Positions 1-10,483 are shown, counted from the first letter of the stretch. The stretch is DNA of 64,000 nucleotides from Alkalimarinus sediminis (GCF_026427595.1 NZ_CP101527.1:124001-188000), one strand, 5' to 3'. Numbers and translations are program-made. Notes: generated by a model from the letters alone, not told the origin.

Positions 1-246
1 CGAGCTGGTGCAGAAGGCAAATCTATTTCATTTATCGCTCAAACCGAGTGGAATTTAATGTCATCGATTGAGCGGTATCTGAAGGTCAGGTTTGAGCGCA
101 AGGTCATCAAGGCATTACCCGCCACCTATAAAGGACCGAAAAAACTTAAAGCGTCAGGTAAAGCGGCCAGTAGCAAGAAAAAGAAGAAACCGGCGGCTAA
201 AGGTAAATTGAAAGTTAAAAAGGTGAAAAAAACCAAAAAGAGCTAA
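1..246 (+). CDS. DEAD-box RNA helicase, C-terminal end (partial)
   Basis: The reading frame is open from base 1 and begins with RAGAEGKSISFIAQTEW. This fits the end of helicase motif VI (HRxGRTGRAG) and the following strand of a superfamily 2 DEAD-box protein. The helicase core therefore lies upstream of the window. The visible 81 residues end in a very basic tail of Lys/Ala/Gly runs (about residues 50-81), typical of RhlE/SrmB-like helicases, where such tails bind RNA non-specifically. These enzymes unwind short RNA duplexes in ribosome assembly or mRNA turnover. An internal ATG at 58 is not the real start, because the frame continues upstream with helicase sequence. The subfamily cannot be decided from this fragment. 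The stop lies 13 bp from the convergent kinase gene. Confidence 0.85.
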   Translation, partial: RAGAEGKSISFIAQTEWNLMSSIERYLKVRFERKVIKALPATYKGPKKLKASGKAASSKKKKKPAAKGKLKVKKVKKTKKS

Positions 247-258
247 GGGCTAGCAATC

Positions 259-3084
259 TCACTTCGGTGTTTCACCTAACCAATAATTGATTTTGGATAG
301 CATGACTTCGAGGTCTATCGGTTTGGCTATATGGTCATTCATCCCTGCCTCTAAGCACTTCTCTTTGTCACCGACCATTGCATTGGCTGTCATGGCAAGA
401 ATGGGGAGATCTTTATAGGCAGGGTTGCTTCTGATCTGTCGAGAGGCCTCATAGCCGTCCATTACCGGCATTTGAACGTCCATAAATATTAAATCAAAGT
501 CTTCATTTTTAAGTGCTTCTAAGGCTTCTTGACCGTTCACAGCGGTTGATACTTTAAACCCTGCGTCTGCTAATAGTGCTTGAGCAATCTCTCTATTAAC
601 CAAAATATCATCGGTTACCAAAATATGGGCACCTTTTGCAGCACTTGTGACTCTATCTTCTAGCTTGGTATTGTCCTCTGGTTCGGTAAGGTTTTCTGGC
701 GTGGTTTTACCTACCAAAATTTGTGCGACGCTATCAAAGAGAACAGAGTTTTTTATCGGTTTTGTCAGAAACTTTTCAATACCAATATCTCTGGCTTCAG
801 AGATAATGCGTTGATGGGCATGGGCGCTAGCCATAATAACGGCGGGCATGTCTTGAGAAATAAGCTTCAAGCGTCGATAGGTCTCTAAGCCGTCTATATC
901 AGGCATATTCCAGTCAAGCAGTATCAAGTCATAGTTCTTTTGCTCGCATTTTTGCAACGCCTCGTCACCATTAGATGCGATATCGACAGAACAGCCAAAC
1001 CGCTTTAGTGTTTCACTAAATATCTCTCTCGCATGGGCATTATCATCAGCGACAAGAATTTGTTTATCGCCTAATTGATTGGCAAACTGTTGATAGTCAA
1101 TCTGCTTCTGCTGAGATATTTTAAAGGGGATTGTGACGATAAATTCAGAGCCTTTGCCTTCGGTACTGACGACTGAAATCTCGCCATTCATCATATTGAC
1201 TAACCGCTTACTGATGGCTAAACCAAGGCCGGTACCGCCATATTGGCGAGTAGAGGAAGTATCAGTTTGGTAAAACTCATCAAATAAATGCTCGAGTTTA
1301 TCTGCGGGAATACCAATACCTGAGTCGCGAACACTTATTTCGAGTTGAACATTGTATAAGTCTTTTTTAACGGGACGAATGGATACGATTACCTCGCCCT
1401 TCTCAGTGAACTTGACCGCATTGGAACATAAGTTAATGAGCACCTGGTTAATACGAAGCGGATCACCCAAGAGGTGATGAGGCGTTTCGAGATCACTTTT
1501 AATGATAAACTCGATGCCTTTTTCTTCGGCATTGATAGTCACAACGTTGGCTAAGTTATCGATAAGCTCATTAAGGTTAAAGGGTATATCTTCAATGTCG
1601 AGCTTGCCGGCTTCTATTTTGGAAAAATCAAGAATATCGTTGATTAACCCTAAAAGTGCACCTGATGCAGAGTTTAGTTTTCGTAGATAACCTTTTTGAG
1701 TCTCGTCCAAGTCTGTCATCAGACACAGGTTAGCCATGCCCGTGATAGCGTTCATCGGGGTTCGGATCTCATGACTCATATTGGCCAAAAAGTCACTTTT
1801 GGCGGCATTGGCACGTTCCGCTATCTCTTTTTCAACTTTTAGTTCCTGGTTGGCTCTGTGTAATTCTGCATTGCGTTTCTGCTCTCGGTTGCGAACCATT
1901 GTGGCGGTATTTTCGAAGGTGTCTATTAACTCCTTAAATTCCGTAATATTCGATTTAAGGTCTAAATTGTCATTTCTTTCAGGGTTAAACTTCTCCATTG
2001 CCTTTTTTAAGTCAATCACAGGGGCAGAGAGCTCTTTAGCCAGGATATATGAAACGACAATGCTTAGAGCAATCGCGACTAAAAATAGTGTTAGCATGAG
2101 TACTTTCATCTGTGAAACAGATGCAAGAATCTCTTGTTCAGGTACCGATAAAAGTAGTGAGTACCCTGTAGAGCCAATAGGTGAATAGACCGCGTAATTT
2201 AGCTTCCCTGTGATGTTATCGAGGAAAGTATCATGACCTGACTGACCCGCTAGCATAGAGCGCCCGATTGCTTGCAGGTTTGAGTTTTCTTCGTGAAGAA
2301 TGCTGGTTAGTTTTGATGCTTTCTCGCCAGCGCTAGTTTTGATTATATTACCTTGAGAGTCTTTTAAAACTCGAATGATCTTGTTTTTATCCCAGTGGTA
2401 CCAATAGGTTCCATCACCTGCCAGCATAGCAAAACGAGCATTGGGGTAGATCGAGAAGATATCTTCTTTAATGGTATTCAGTTTGGTTTCAATCAACTCC
2501 CAAGGTAATGCCCCCCCAATCAGGCCTTTAACATTCCTTTGACTATCCCTAACGGTTGCAGCTATAACAATTTGCTTAACCCCTGTGGTAAAGGAAATCA
2601 TAGGGTTTGAGGTATAAATCTGGGCTGGATCGGCGTTAGGTGTAGCGACTGTTCTTTGCCAATAATCGCGATTTTTTATCGATTTTGGTAATGATGCAGG
2701 ATTATTATCGTCAAACGTACGGAGCATACCCTGATGAGGGTTACCACCCGCAGTATTTAGAAAATGCCCCTCTCGATTGCCTAGAATAAACTTCTCAAAG
2801 GTGTTGGGCTGACGCAACAATTCTTGTTTTAAATACGGTAGTGCCGCTTCAAAAGACTGATCTTTAAGCAGTGGAAGCGATGCCAACAAGCCAATCTCGC
2901 TTTGTCTCTCTCTGAAAAAACCATTGAGCTGCTCACTGCGCGCAGCCAACTCGCCCTCAACACTATTTAGGGTTAGCTTGATTGTCTGTGTCGTTGAAAG
3001 CCATAAACTTAATCCTATGGCTATACATAAAGGGATGAGGCTAGCTATAAGGGTGAAAACCCCAATTCGGGTACTGAACTTCAT
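259..3084 (-). CDS. Hybrid sensor histidine kinase with two receiver domains
   Basis: This is a 941-residue membrane hybrid kinase. An N-terminal membrane segment (about residues 8-30) is followed by a roughly 300-residue periplasmic sensor of dCache type, a second membrane segment near 330-350, a HAMP-like linker and coiled coil. A HisKA domain ([11 protein letters not shown], His near 435) and a HATPase_c domain follow, with the N box near 555 and [10 protein letters not shown] near 618. Two receiver domains end the protein, with acceptor Asp in LLDWNMPD near 724 and [10 protein letters not shown] near 868. No HPt domain is visible, so a separate phosphotransfer protein is expected. The ligand is unknown; dCache sensors often bind amino acids or other small molecules. 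No response regulator gene is adjacent. It converges on the helicase gene. Confidence 0.93.
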   Translation of the reverse strand: MKFSTRIGVFTLIASLIPLCIAIGLSLWLSTTQTIKLTLNSVEGELAARSEQLNGFFRERQSEIGLLASLPLLKDQSFEAALPYLKQELLRQPNTFEKFILGNREGHFLNTAGGNPHQGMLRTFDDNNPASLPKSIKNRDYWQRTVATPNADPAQIYTSNPMISFTTGVKQIVIAATVRDSQRNVKGLIGGALPWELIETKLNTIKEDIFSIYPNARFAMLAGDGTYWYHWDKNKIIRVLKDSQGNIIKTSAGEKASKLTSILHEENSNLQAIGRSMLAGQSGHDTFLDNITGKLNYAVYSPIGSTGYSLLLSVPEQEILASVSQMKVLMLTLFLVAIALSIVVSYILAKELSAPVIDLKKAMEKFNPERNDNLDLKSNITEFKELIDTFENTATMVRNREQKRNAELHRANQELKVEKEIAERANAAKSDFLANMSHEIRTPMNAITGMANLCLMTDLDETQKGYLRKLNSASGALLGLINDILDFSKIEAGKLDIEDIPFNLNELIDNLANVVTINAEEKGIEFIIKSDLETPHHLLGDPLRINQVLINLCSNAVKFTEKGEVIVSIRPVKKDLYNVQLEISVRDSGIGIPADKLEHLFDEFYQTDTSSTRQYGGTGLGLAISKRLVNMMNGEISVVSTEGKGSEFIVTIPFKISQQKQIDYQQFANQLGDKQILVADDNAHAREIFSETLKRFGCSVDIASNGDEALQKCEQKNYDLILLDWNMPDIDGLETYRRLKLISQDMPAVIMASAHAHQRIISEARDIGIEKFLTKPIKNSVLFDSVAQILVGKTTPENLTEPEDNTKLEDRVTSAAKGAHILVTDDILVNREIAQALLADAGFKVSTAVNGQEALEALKNEDFDLIFMDVQMPVMDGYEASRQIRSNPAYKDLPILAMTANAMVGDKEKCLEAGMNDHIAKPIDLEVMLSKINYWLGETPK

Positions 3085-3282
3085 TGTTATAGTCTGTTAT
3101 ATGATTGTTATTTTTAGTATAGGCAAGCTTTATAAAAGTACCTGATGAATTTATCTTCGTCCAATTTCATAAATTTACCCTAGCTGCTTTATGAATCAAA
3201 GATTACCCGCTAGTATTTCGACAATGGCAAACGTGTCGCGAGTTTTACTTACATTTAATATAGATGAGGCTTATTCCCAGAT

Positions 3283-4698
3283 ATGGCGATCCATTCAATC
3301 AACCAACTTCTACTGGGTAGTGTTTCTGCCGGTAGTGAAGTAACCATCAGAGGCTGGGTCAGGTCACGCAGAGATTCGAAGGCGGGTATTTCTTTTCTGC
3401 ATGTCCATGATGGCACTTGTTTTAACCCTTTGCAGGCTGTCGTACCGAGTGAGCTAGATAATTATGAAGAGGAGGTACTAAAACTGTGTGCCGGCTGCTC
3501 TGTCGTCGTAACCGGTACATTGGTGGAATCTGAAGGCAAAGGGCAAGCTTATGAAATTCAAGCAACAGGTGTTGACGTTGTAGGGTGGGTAGACGACCCT
3601 GAGACTTACCCTGTGGCTAAAAAAAGGCACACCTTTGAATATCTTCGCACGGTGGCTCATTTACGACCGAGAACCAATGCCTTTGGTGCCATTACACGGG
3701 TGAGAACGACTCTGTCGAGCGCAATCCATCGCTACTTCCATGAGCGTGAGTTTAACTGGATCAATACGCCTATTTTGACCTCAAGTGATTGTGAAGGTGC
3801 GGGTGAAATGTTCAGGGTTAGTACCCTTGATATGGTAAACCCTCCGAAAACGGATAAAGGTGCGATTGATTACTCAAAAGATTTTTTTGGCCAAGAAACG
3901 TTTCTCACCGTATCCGGGCAACTTAATGTAGAGGCTTACTGCTTGGCTATGTCGAAGGTTTATACGTTTGGCCCTACTTTCAGAGCAGAGAACTCCCACA
4001 CCAGTCGCCATCTGGCCGAATTTTGGATGGTCGAACCAGAGATTGCTTTTGCGGACCTCGATGATGATGCCGATCTAGCAGAAGATTTTCTCAAGTATCT
4101 GTTTAAGGCCGTGTTAAATGAGCGTAGTGATGATATGGCATTTTTTGCCGAGCGTATTAATAAAGAGGCAATTACTCGCTTACAGAATGTTATTGATAAT
4201 CAGTTTGTACGAATGGATTACACCGAAGCCGTTACCATATTGCAGAACTGTGGTAAGAAGTTTGAGTATCCGGTTGCTTGGGGCGTTGATCTGCAGTCAG
4301 AGCATGAACGTTTTCTGGCCGAGGAATATGTAGGGGCTCCAGTTATCATAATGAATTACCCCAAAGATATTAAAGCGTTTTATATGCGACTCAACGACGA
4401 CAACAAAACCGTTGCCGCAATGGACGTATTAGCGCCGGGGATTGGCGAAATTATCGGTGGTAGCCAAAGAGAAGATCGACTAGACGTAATGGATGCGCGG
4501 ATAGATGCAACTTTTAGTGGCTCTGGCGAAGCGCATAAAGAGGCGCTCTGGTGGTATCGAGATCTACGTCGCTATGGCTCAGTGCCCCATGCGGGGTTTG
4601 GTCTGGGGTTTGAGCGACTGCTGAACTACATAACCGGAATGGAAAATGTGCGCGATGCGATTCCATTCCCTAGAACCCCTGGTAATGCGCCTTTCTAA
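3283..4698 (+). CDS. asnS: Asparaginyl-tRNA synthetase
   Basis: A 471-residue class IIb aminoacyl-tRNA synthetase that charges tRNA-Asn with asparagine in the cytoplasm. The N-terminal OB-fold anticodon-binding domain is visible at about residues 17-110 ([14 protein letters not shown]). The catalytic core has motif 2 in [20 protein letters not shown] and motif 3 in [12 protein letters not shown] near the C-terminus. The end, [15 protein letters not shown], is the usual AsnRS ending and separates it from AspRS. Length agrees with the roughly 466 residues of the E. coli enzyme. The gene stands alone, with the divergent kinase gene upstream and a convergent gene downstream. Confidence 0.98.
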   Translation: MAIHSINQLLLGSVSAGSEVTIRGWVRSRRDSKAGISFLHVHDGTCFNPLQAVVPSELDNYEEEVLKLCAGCSVVVTGTLVESEGKGQAYEIQATGVDVVGWVDDPETYPVAKKRHTFEYLRTVAHLRPRTNAFGAITRVRTTLSSAIHRYFHEREFNWINTPILTSSDCEGAGEMFRVSTLDMVNPPKTDKGAIDYSKDFFGQETFLTVSGQLNVEAYCLAMSKVYTFGPTFRAENSHTSRHLAEFWMVEPEIAFADLDDDADLAEDFLKYLFKAVLNERSDDMAFFAERINKEAITRLQNVIDNQFVRMDYTEAVTILQNCGKKFEYPVAWGVDLQSEHERFLAEEYVGAPVIIMNYPKDIKAFYMRLNDDNKTVAAMDVLAPGIGEIIGGSQREDRLDVMDARIDATFSGSGEAHKEALWWYRDLRRYGSVPHAGFGLGFERLLNYITGMENVRDAIPFPRTPGNAPF

Positions 4699-4709
4699 TA
4701 TTATGGCCT

Positions 4710-4749
4710 CCTCCAATACCTCTAACGGTAAACGTTTGGGTATTGGAGG
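4710..4749. terminator. Stem-loop between convergent genes, possible bidirectional terminator
   Basis: An 11-bp perfect inverted repeat (CCTCCAATACC at 4710-4720 and its complement at 4739-4749) separates the ends of asnS and the convergent DUF2156 gene. The loop is 18 nt. No strong U-tract follows on either strand, so intrinsic termination is inferred from position rather than from a classical motif. Confidence 0.4.
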
Positions 4750-4767
4750 CGTATCCAGATATAAAGC

Positions 4768-5880
4768 CTAAAAGACGTTCAAGATATTAAACATACCGAC
4801 GAAATCAAACAAAGGTGCTGCCCGCTTGTGGCAGATATAGGTGCGATCAACTCGCCCTCTAAACCTTGATTTGGTGAACTCGATGCCCTTAAAGCTATAG
4901 ATAAATCCACCGTGTTCATAGCATAAACGAAGAGCCTTTTTGATTAGCCAGCTCTCTTGAGGCTCGTCATCCTTCGCCATACTGGCAGGAATGAAACCTA
5001 AATCGAGCTGTTTAATACCTTCTGCCTGAAATATTTCCATGGCGTGGCTCATAATGGTATAGAACAAACCTTGGTTGAACTCTACATTTGAGCGCGAGAT
5101 ATTGGGTACATAGCTAATAACTTCGTTGTTCTCATAAATCGGGTCGAAGAAGACAAAGCCGACCGGGTTGCCATCTACATACGCGTAAAAATACCTTACA
5201 CCCTCGGTATAGGTCATGTTCATGGGGCGGATTAGGAAACGGATCTCCTGCCCTTTAATTTTACGGGTTTTAAGCCACTTTTCAGAAATCTCCCGGGTAT
5301 GGTCTTCGCAGCGAGACTCATGAACCTCTACCCCTGCCTTTTTAGCCTGGTTAACCGCCGTGCGGATCACCTGCTTCTTCTTGCCCTTGAGGTTCCAGTT
5401 CTCCAAATCGATTGTTGATTGAGACCCCATTTGAGTACCGTAATATTTATGTTCGTTATGTAGGTGCTGCATGACGGGCTTAGACACCTGACAAAAGACT
5501 GCACTGGAGTGCTGTTCGAGAAATTTATTGATAATGAGAGGCATATGCTCTGGCGAACAAACAGGGTCACCTAAAGTAAAGGGTCGACCGTTAAAATTTC
5601 TCATATAGCTGATATAACCAATCCCCGGCATATCAAAGTAGCGCATGTCGGGTTGCATCGAGCAGAAAGATAGCACATGACTGCCGTGGCGTTTTAAGTA
5701 GGCTATCCGCTCAGACTTGGAAAAAAAGCCGTTAGCAGGCCGGTCAGCGTATCGAAGATCGGTGTCGATTACAGCAGGGCTTTGAGATTCAGCAGCGCTC
5801 TGCTTAATAGTCTGTTCAGAAACAGAACAGTTGTTGTCAGCTGACTTTGCTTCGGGTTGGTTATTCATTACAACTATCAA
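4768..5880 (-). CDS. DUF2156 (phosphatidylglycerol lysyltransferase C-domain-like) protein
   Basis: A 370-residue soluble protein without membrane segments. From about residue 50 it resembles the DUF2156/LPG_synthase_C fold, a tandem GNAT-like domain found in MprF-type aminoacyl-phosphatidylglycerol synthases. Visible features are GRPFTLGDPVCSPE, the basic stretch KGKKKQVIRTAVNQAKKAG and a GNAT-like strand YVDGNPVGFVFFDP. The first 45 residues are polar and low complexity. The membrane flippase half of MprF is absent, so this is a stand-alone cytosolic member. Its acyl or aminoacyl donor and substrate are unknown. It could modify lipids or another small molecule. The family assignment is fairly sure, the activity is not. 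Confidence 0.75.
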   Translation of the reverse strand: MIVVMNNQPEAKSADNNCSVSEQTIKQSAAESQSPAVIDTDLRYADRPANGFFSKSERIAYLKRHGSHVLSFCSMQPDMRYFDMPGIGYISYMRNFNGRPFTLGDPVCSPEHMPLIINKFLEQHSSAVFCQVSKPVMQHLHNEHKYYGTQMGSQSTIDLENWNLKGKKKQVIRTAVNQAKKAGVEVHESRCEDHTREISEKWLKTRKIKGQEIRFLIRPMNMTYTEGVRYFYAYVDGNPVGFVFFDPIYENNEVISYVPNISRSNVEFNQGLFYTIMSHAMEIFQAEGIKQLDLGFIPASMAKDDEPQESWLIKKALRLCYEHGGFIYSFKGIEFTKSRFRGRVDRTYICHKRAAPLFDFVGMFNILNVF

Positions 5881-6162
5881 GCCTTAAAAGCTCGCCTTAT
5901 TTTTATTGGTGGGCGGCTATCGTAATAGACTATTGGCGGGTTTTATCTCACTAATCATGCCATTTGCGTAACATTTCACGCCAAAACATTTCAAATTTGT
6001 ATTTTTGTGATCCATTGCCCATTTGGTCTGAATATATTATCAATCGTTATTGTTGATGAGAGCTATTGGGCATTAAAAGCACTGTGAAACAGAGAGCGCA
6101 TCTTCTACACTCGTAATGAGAAAATACAAATACATATATCACTCATTAGAAAGGGAATCACT

Positions 6163-6525
6163 ATGATCACTTACGCATATTGGGCACTTGTAATTGGGTT
6201 ATCGTTACTGGTGCTATTTCTTCTAGGCGTTAAACGCGATAGTTGGAAAGCAGCAGCGATAACTTCGTTGGTTATTATGGTGATTGGTTGGGCCGCTTAC
6301 TTTTTTCATTTTCAGCAGGTCTTTGTGAAAAATTGGGGTGGCGTGATGACGTTAACTATTCCTAAAGGGCAGTTGCACATGGGCGCAACCTGGAAAGATG
6401 ATAACCTCTGGATAGAGAATTATGACCCTCAAACCAATACCTGCCACTTCAGAGAGTATTCGAAGGGAGCACTACTTGAAGGTAAGGTGGTGATTAAAGA
6501 TTGTAACCCTTTGATGCCTAAATAG
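6163..6525 (+). CDS. Small membrane protein of unknown function
   Basis: I do not recognise a family. The 120-residue protein has two N-terminal hydrophobic helices (about residues 5-22 and 29-48), then a roughly 70-residue polar domain with several Trp and two Cys near the C-terminus. The ATG is well supported by AAAGGGA about 6 nt upstream. The nnrU gene begins about 70 bp downstream on the same strand, so the two may be co-transcribed. By topology the C-terminal domain would follow a hairpin anchor. Confidence 0.7.
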   Translation: MITYAYWALVIGLSLLVLFLLGVKRDSWKAAAITSLVIMVIGWAAYFFHFQQVFVKNWGGVMTLTIPKGQLHMGATWKDDNLWIENYDPQTNTCHFREYSKGALLEGKVVIKDCNPLMPK

Positions 6526-6596
6526 TGAGTAGGCATGACGTGTGGAAGGGTGTGTGAATCAATCTTTAATATAGATGTGTGTTGGGGAGTAAATGT

Positions 6597-7151
6597 ATGG
6601 AATTATTGATTATTGGGTTGTCTACATTCTTTTTAGTTCACCTGTTGCCTTCAACACCGACTTTAAGATCTACTTTGGTAGGTAAATTGGGAGAGTTACC
6701 CTACAAGGCTGTATTTTCTGTTATCTCTTTGATTGGTTTTGCGCTAATCGTGTGGGGTAAAGCAGAAGCGGAGTTTATACCGGTTTGGCAGCCTCCTGTG
6801 ATGTTGGCGGTTGTTACCAAGTTAATGATGCTGCCAGCTATGGTGCTATTAATAGCGGCATACCTACCCTCGAATATAAAAAAGCATATTCGCCACCCTA
6901 TGCTATTGGGTGTATTTTTGTGGGCGGTAGGCCATCTGCTCATTAATGGCGATATGGCATCGATACTGTTATTTGGTGGTTTTTTGAGTTTTGCGGTGAT
7001 TGATATGGCGTCAGCTAACGCAAGGGGGGCGGCATTGCAGGTCGACACGAAACCGTTATGGAATGATGTTTTGGTACTTATTCTAGGTGGCGGAGCGTAT
7101 GCGCTGTTAGGAATATTTCATCAGAGCTTGTTTGGCGTTCCAATTGTTTGA
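6597..7151 (+). CDS. nnrU: NnrU family membrane protein
   Basis: An integral membrane protein of 184 residues with about five or six transmembrane helices. The N-terminal ELLIIGLSTFFLVHLLPSTP and the segment HIRHPMLLGVFLWAVGHLL match the NnrU family, associated with nitric-oxide and nitrite metabolism and related to heme-binding membrane proteins such as isoprenoid methyltransferase-like NnrU/MAPEG folds. I chose the ATG at 6597, because GGGGAG (6584-6589) lies 7 nt upstream. A GTG at 6579 in the same frame has no ribosome-binding site. NnrS, another NO-linked protein, is encoded about 15 kb away. No denitrification genes are next to it, so the role here is inferred from family only. Confidence 0.85.
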   Translation: MELLIIGLSTFFLVHLLPSTPTLRSTLVGKLGELPYKAVFSVISLIGFALIVWGKAEAEFIPVWQPPVMLAVVTKLMMLPAMVLLIAAYLPSNIKKHIRHPMLLGVFLWAVGHLLINGDMASILLFGGFLSFAVIDMASANARGAALQVDTKPLWNDVLVLILGGGAYALLGIFHQSLFGVPIV

Positions 7152-7188
7152 GAAGAGTCAGTTGTTGGTAGGTGAAGTGAATACTGGA

Positions 7189-7273
7189 TGCTATCGCGGC
7201 TAAGAGCTTCCTACGGTTGGCGTGATATATGACTATCTGCAGATTTTGTAGGAGCGGCTCTTAGCCGCGATCA
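7189..7273. repeat. Inverted pair of REP-like palindromes
   Basis: Two copies of a REP-like sequence lie head to head in the 147-bp gap between nnrU and the convergent FKBP gene. The right copy (7248-7270) reads GTAGGAGCGGCTCTTAGCCG and has a perfect 6-bp stem with a CTT loop at 7254-7268. The left copy (7190-7214) is its inverted, partly degenerate version. The layout is that of a REPIN/BIME. Related copies are at 39341-39367 and 39393-39418. Confidence 0.75.
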
Positions 7274-7297
7274 GTGCTTGATTCAGTTTAGATCTGA

Positions 7298-7993
7298 TTA
7301 AGACTCTTTTATATCTAGCAGTTCAACTTCAAAAATTAGTGCAGAGTTTGCAGGAATTTTAGGGCTTGGGCTACGCGCGCCATATGCGATTTCTGCAGGT
7401 AGGTATAGCTTCCACTTATCCCCTACTTTCATCAACTGCAAGGCTTCAGTCCAACCTGCAATTACGGCATTGAGTGGGAATTGTGCGGGCTGATTACGTT
7501 CAACCGAGCTATCAAATACTGTCCCGTCAATCAATGTACCGTGGTAATGAACTGAAACGACATCAGTGACTTTTGGGCTTTCGCCTTCACCGCTCCCCTG
7601 AGTAATAATCTCATACTGTAGGCCACTTGGAGTGCTGTTAACGCCCTCACGCTTAGCATTCTCTGCTAAAAACGCGACACCCTCTTGGCTCTGAGCATCT
7701 GACAATGCTCGTTGTTTTTCCATCTCTCTATCACGAACAGCTTCAGCTGATGCTTTGATAACGTCATCTTCTAAGCGCTGCTGGCCTGCCATGGCATCTC
7801 GCATACCTGCGGCAATCGCATCTATGTTCATCTCGAGATCTTGTTGTTTGAAGTTCTTACCGATATTCAAACCCATGCCGTAGCTGACTTTATCCATATC
7901 AGAGTCTAGTGACACGTCTTTGTTCTGACCTTCGTTACAAGCGACTAACGCCAACCCCAAAACACTTATACCTGCTAGTTTTACTATTTTCAT
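7298..7993 (-). CDS. FKBP-type peptidyl-prolyl isomerase lipoprotein
   Basis: A 231-residue envelope prolyl isomerase of the Mip/FkpA type. A lipoprotein signal ends in LALVAC, so Cys19 is the predicted lipidated residue, followed by Asn-Glu. Residues about 30-110 form the helical dimerisation domain (KVSYGMGLNIGKNF). Residues about 135-230 form the FKBP domain with HYHGTLIDGTVFDSS, VIAGWTEALQLM and ALIFEVELLDI. It should assist folding of periplasmic or outer-membrane proteins. It is a paralogue of the cytosolic-looking FKBP at 47.0 kb, from which it differs by the lipoprotein signal. A terminator is not obvious; REP-like palindromes follow the gene. Confidence 0.93.
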   Translation of the reverse strand: MKIVKLAGISVLGLALVACNEGQNKDVSLDSDMDKVSYGMGLNIGKNFKQQDLEMNIDAIAAGMRDAMAGQQRLEDDVIKASAEAVRDREMEKQRALSDAQSQEGVAFLAENAKREGVNSTPSGLQYEIITQGSGEGESPKVTDVVSVHYHGTLIDGTVFDSSVERNQPAQFPLNAVIAGWTEALQLMKVGDKWKLYLPAEIAYGARSPSPKIPANSALIFEVELLDIKES

Positions 7994-8140
7994 TTACGAT
8001 TCCTAAAGTTTTAAAATGTCTGGTTTTGCCACCAGTTAATCACTAGTCGCCAATCATAGCGTTATTTTTGGTTATTAAACATTACTGATTGGTTAGACTG
8101 GTTCACATGTTATCGCTCTTTTTCATAGATTTTTAGAGAG

Positions 8141-10483
8141 TTATTTCGGCTTAGGTGGGTATCTCATCTGTAAGAGCGCTTTTTCTGCCTGTAGCATTGA
8201 GTGCTCATAGCGGGTTTTAATACCCTCATTCCACGCCTGTTCTGCATTGCTACCGTCTAGGCTGTGATAAGAGCCTTTAAGGCCACCTGTTGCAGCACTT
8301 CCACTCTCTGTGACTGAGTCATAACCGATCTGCAGCGTGCCCTTAGAGGTGCCCATCAAGCCGTGGCTCAGCTGCTCTTTGTCGAGAGTAATTAGCCCAG
8401 ACCCTGTCTCAAACAAGCTTGTGCCCAGATTTTTGCCGATGCTAAGTGTGCCTGTACCCACTGCTTGTGCGATATCAACACCACTAGAGGCTATGTCGAG
8501 GCCTGCATTGATGCTGCCTTTGCCTAAATTAAGTAGGCCATCGGAAACACGGCTATAAACCCCTGTTAAAATTGGCCCCATCTCAATGGCGGGAGCCGTT
8601 ATCGGGCCTTTTACCGCTATGGCGTTATAAGTGATATTTTTATCGCTCAAGACGGATGCATAGAGGTTAATGTCTTGATGGTTAAGTGCTATTGCAACGG
8701 CTGCATCAAAGCCATCAGCGCCCAATGTTGTTCTAGTGGCAGGTGGAATGAGTGGGTCAATCGTATCGAGCTTGAACCCCCCAAGGCGCACTTGCGAGTT
8801 GATTGCAGGGATACCGGTGTTAATCGGACCCATAACGGCGATGGCGCCAAAATAGGCATCAGGTAAAGAATCAGGCTGGGTTAACTCAAGAGCTAAGCTC
8901 AGAGATGCAGGCGCCGCTTCAGGGTCACTATCTAATACACGCAAATGTTTGGCTTCAAATTCGATATTTTTCAGCGGGAAGACCATGGGTGTATCGGCTA
9001 ATGCTCGGTCACTATACGTTAACGAGCTGTTGTTTATTGCTATCTGTTCGATATGAATAATAGGTTGTTGCTGAGTCGATGAGGACTCAGGTGTCGCAGC
9101 GGTGTTTGACGCAGTTGCTTGTGGGGTCTCTTCAGCAGTTGGTTTGCCCTGCAACGTATTGCCCAGTGCGAGAATATTAGTTAACCCCTGCTCGTCCGTT
9201 TCAATTGAAGATGCAAGAGTATCGAGTGCTATTTCTTTGATACGCAGTTCGTCGGCAGCTGAACTGAGTGGTGCGGTGGTGATAGAGAGCTGCTTGAGGC
9301 TGAGCAGTTTTTCATCTCCAAACCCTGGCGCTTGATCGATTTCAAACCCGTTTAGCGTCAGTGCTGCTTTATCTAGGGTGAAACTGTTTTGGGCTATTCC
9401 AAGGTCGGCTAATTGAATATTTAGTTGTTCGAACCCGGTTCGCCATGGTTTTGGTGAGACATGGCTGAGCAGTTGAGCTGAAATTGAGTCGAGTGTTATG
9501 TTGCTAATAGTGATAGATGGCGTCGCTGTGTCAGCAGGCTTGGTTTCTACTACCGTTGTATTACTGGTATTTGTCGCTTGATGCGCTTGAGTCTGCCATG
9601 ATGAGAGCAGCTGTTGGAGATTGAGTTCTCGATGGCTATCTTGCTCTACTGACAGCGCCAGACCTTTAAGCTCAATGTTGTTTAGGGGGATGTTAGTTGC
9701 GCTGAGGTTCAGGTTATTGGCTGTTAACGATACTTTATCTAGTGTCAGTAGCGGAGCCTTGCTAAAGCCGGGGAGTTGATCAATATTGAGTTTGCTGATG
9801 CCAACGTAAAGCGCATCCACCAGGATATCTCTGTTCATTAAGTCGTTAAGCTGAATATTATCAATATTCACATCGAGCGCGACACTCGCAGACCATGTCT
9901 CACCGATCAGGTGATCAATAACCTCAACGGTTAGGTGGTTAATGGCTACTTTTTTAATGTCTATAGCGGGTATAGCAAGAGGCTCTTCGGTATCAGTGTG
10001 GGTAGGCTCTGGCTCAGATGAATTGCTGTTCTTGTCTTCGGTGCTAGTTACTTCTTGATCGGCAGGCGGCAGTAAATTCAGGACGTTTAATTCACCTTGT
10101 TTGTCGCGGACCACTGTGATGGCGAGTTCGTCGAGTGTAATTTCATTGATGATAATCGGGCTGTGGAATAGTGATGCGACCTCTATCGATAACTTAATAT
10201 GGTTCATATTAAGAGGGGGTGTCGTGTCGAATCCTTCAGGTGCGTTGAGTGTTAGTTCAGAAAGTGTTAACTGCCCATCCAGTAACTCAAGCTCAAAGGT
10301 TGTCAGATGTCCGCCTGATACCAGTGTCTTCTCGAGTGCTGAATTAATTTGGCTAAGTGCTATGGCATTGATATTGATGATAATAATCAATAACGCTAGA
10401 GAGAGTAATGAGATGACTATGAGCGGGGCTTTCCACCACCAGCCCCGTGACTTGGTTTGAGTCTGACTCCACTCTTTACTCAC
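8141..10483 (-). CDS. AsmA-family (DUF748-like) envelope protein
   Basis: A 780-residue protein with one N-terminal membrane anchor (about residues 15-40, WWWKAPLIVISLLSLALLII) and a long periplasmic part rich in beta-strands. It carries repeated segments of the type (L/I)xLxxLxLxxPxGF(D/G), as in EGFDTTPPLN, PGFSKAPLL and PGFGDEKLL. This is the AsmA/TamB/YhdP-like bridge architecture, thought to carry phospholipids or assist outer-membrane assembly. The domain is interrupted by Glu/Ser/Thr-rich linkers near residues 140-165 and 440-470. The last 150 residues are Gly/Ser-rich. The gene stands 147 bp upstream of the FKBP lipoprotein gene in the same direction. Function is inferred by family. 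Confidence 0.82.
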   Translation of the reverse strand: MSKEWSQTQTKSRGWWWKAPLIVISLLSLALLIIIININAIALSQINSALEKTLVSGGHLTTFELELLDGQLTLSELTLNAPEGFDTTPPLNMNHIKLSIEVASLFHSPIIINEITLDELAITVVRDKQGELNVLNLLPPADQEVTSTEDKNSNSSEPEPTHTDTEEPLAIPAIDIKKVAINHLTVEVIDHLIGETWSASVALDVNIDNIQLNDLMNRDILVDALYVGISKLNIDQLPGFSKAPLLTLDKVSLTANNLNLSATNIPLNNIELKGLALSVEQDSHRELNLQQLLSSWQTQAHQATNTSNTTVVETKPADTATPSITISNITLDSISAQLLSHVSPKPWRTGFEQLNIQLADLGIAQNSFTLDKAALTLNGFEIDQAPGFGDEKLLSLKQLSITTAPLSSAADELRIKEIALDTLASSIETDEQGLTNILALGNTLQGKPTAEETPQATASNTAATPESSSTQQQPIIHIEQIAINNSSLTYSDRALADTPMVFPLKNIEFEAKHLRVLDSDPEAAPASLSLALELTQPDSLPDAYFGAIAVMGPINTGIPAINSQVRLGGFKLDTIDPLIPPATRTTLGADGFDAAVAIALNHQDINLYASVLSDKNITYNAIAVKGPITAPAIEMGPILTGVYSRVSDGLLNLGKGSINAGLDIASSGVDIAQAVGTGTLSIGKNLGTSLFETGSGLITLDKEQLSHGLMGTSKGTLQIGYDSVTESGSAATGGLKGSYHSLDGSNAEQAWNEGIKTRYEHSMLQAEKALLQMRYPPKPK

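Noticed and set aside
1781-2188. 135-codon plus-strand ORF opposite the hybrid kinase
   Set aside because: It is antisense to well-supported kinase sequence and has no family features or ribosome-binding site.
6579-6596. GTG start of nnrU six codons upstream
   Set aside because: The GGGGAG motif fits the ATG at 6597 and would lie inside the gene if GTG were used.
10101-10460. 119-codon plus-strand ORF opposite the AsmA-like gene
   Set aside because: Antisense shadow of the N-terminal region of the AsmA-like protein, Ser-rich from codon bias of the opposite strand.
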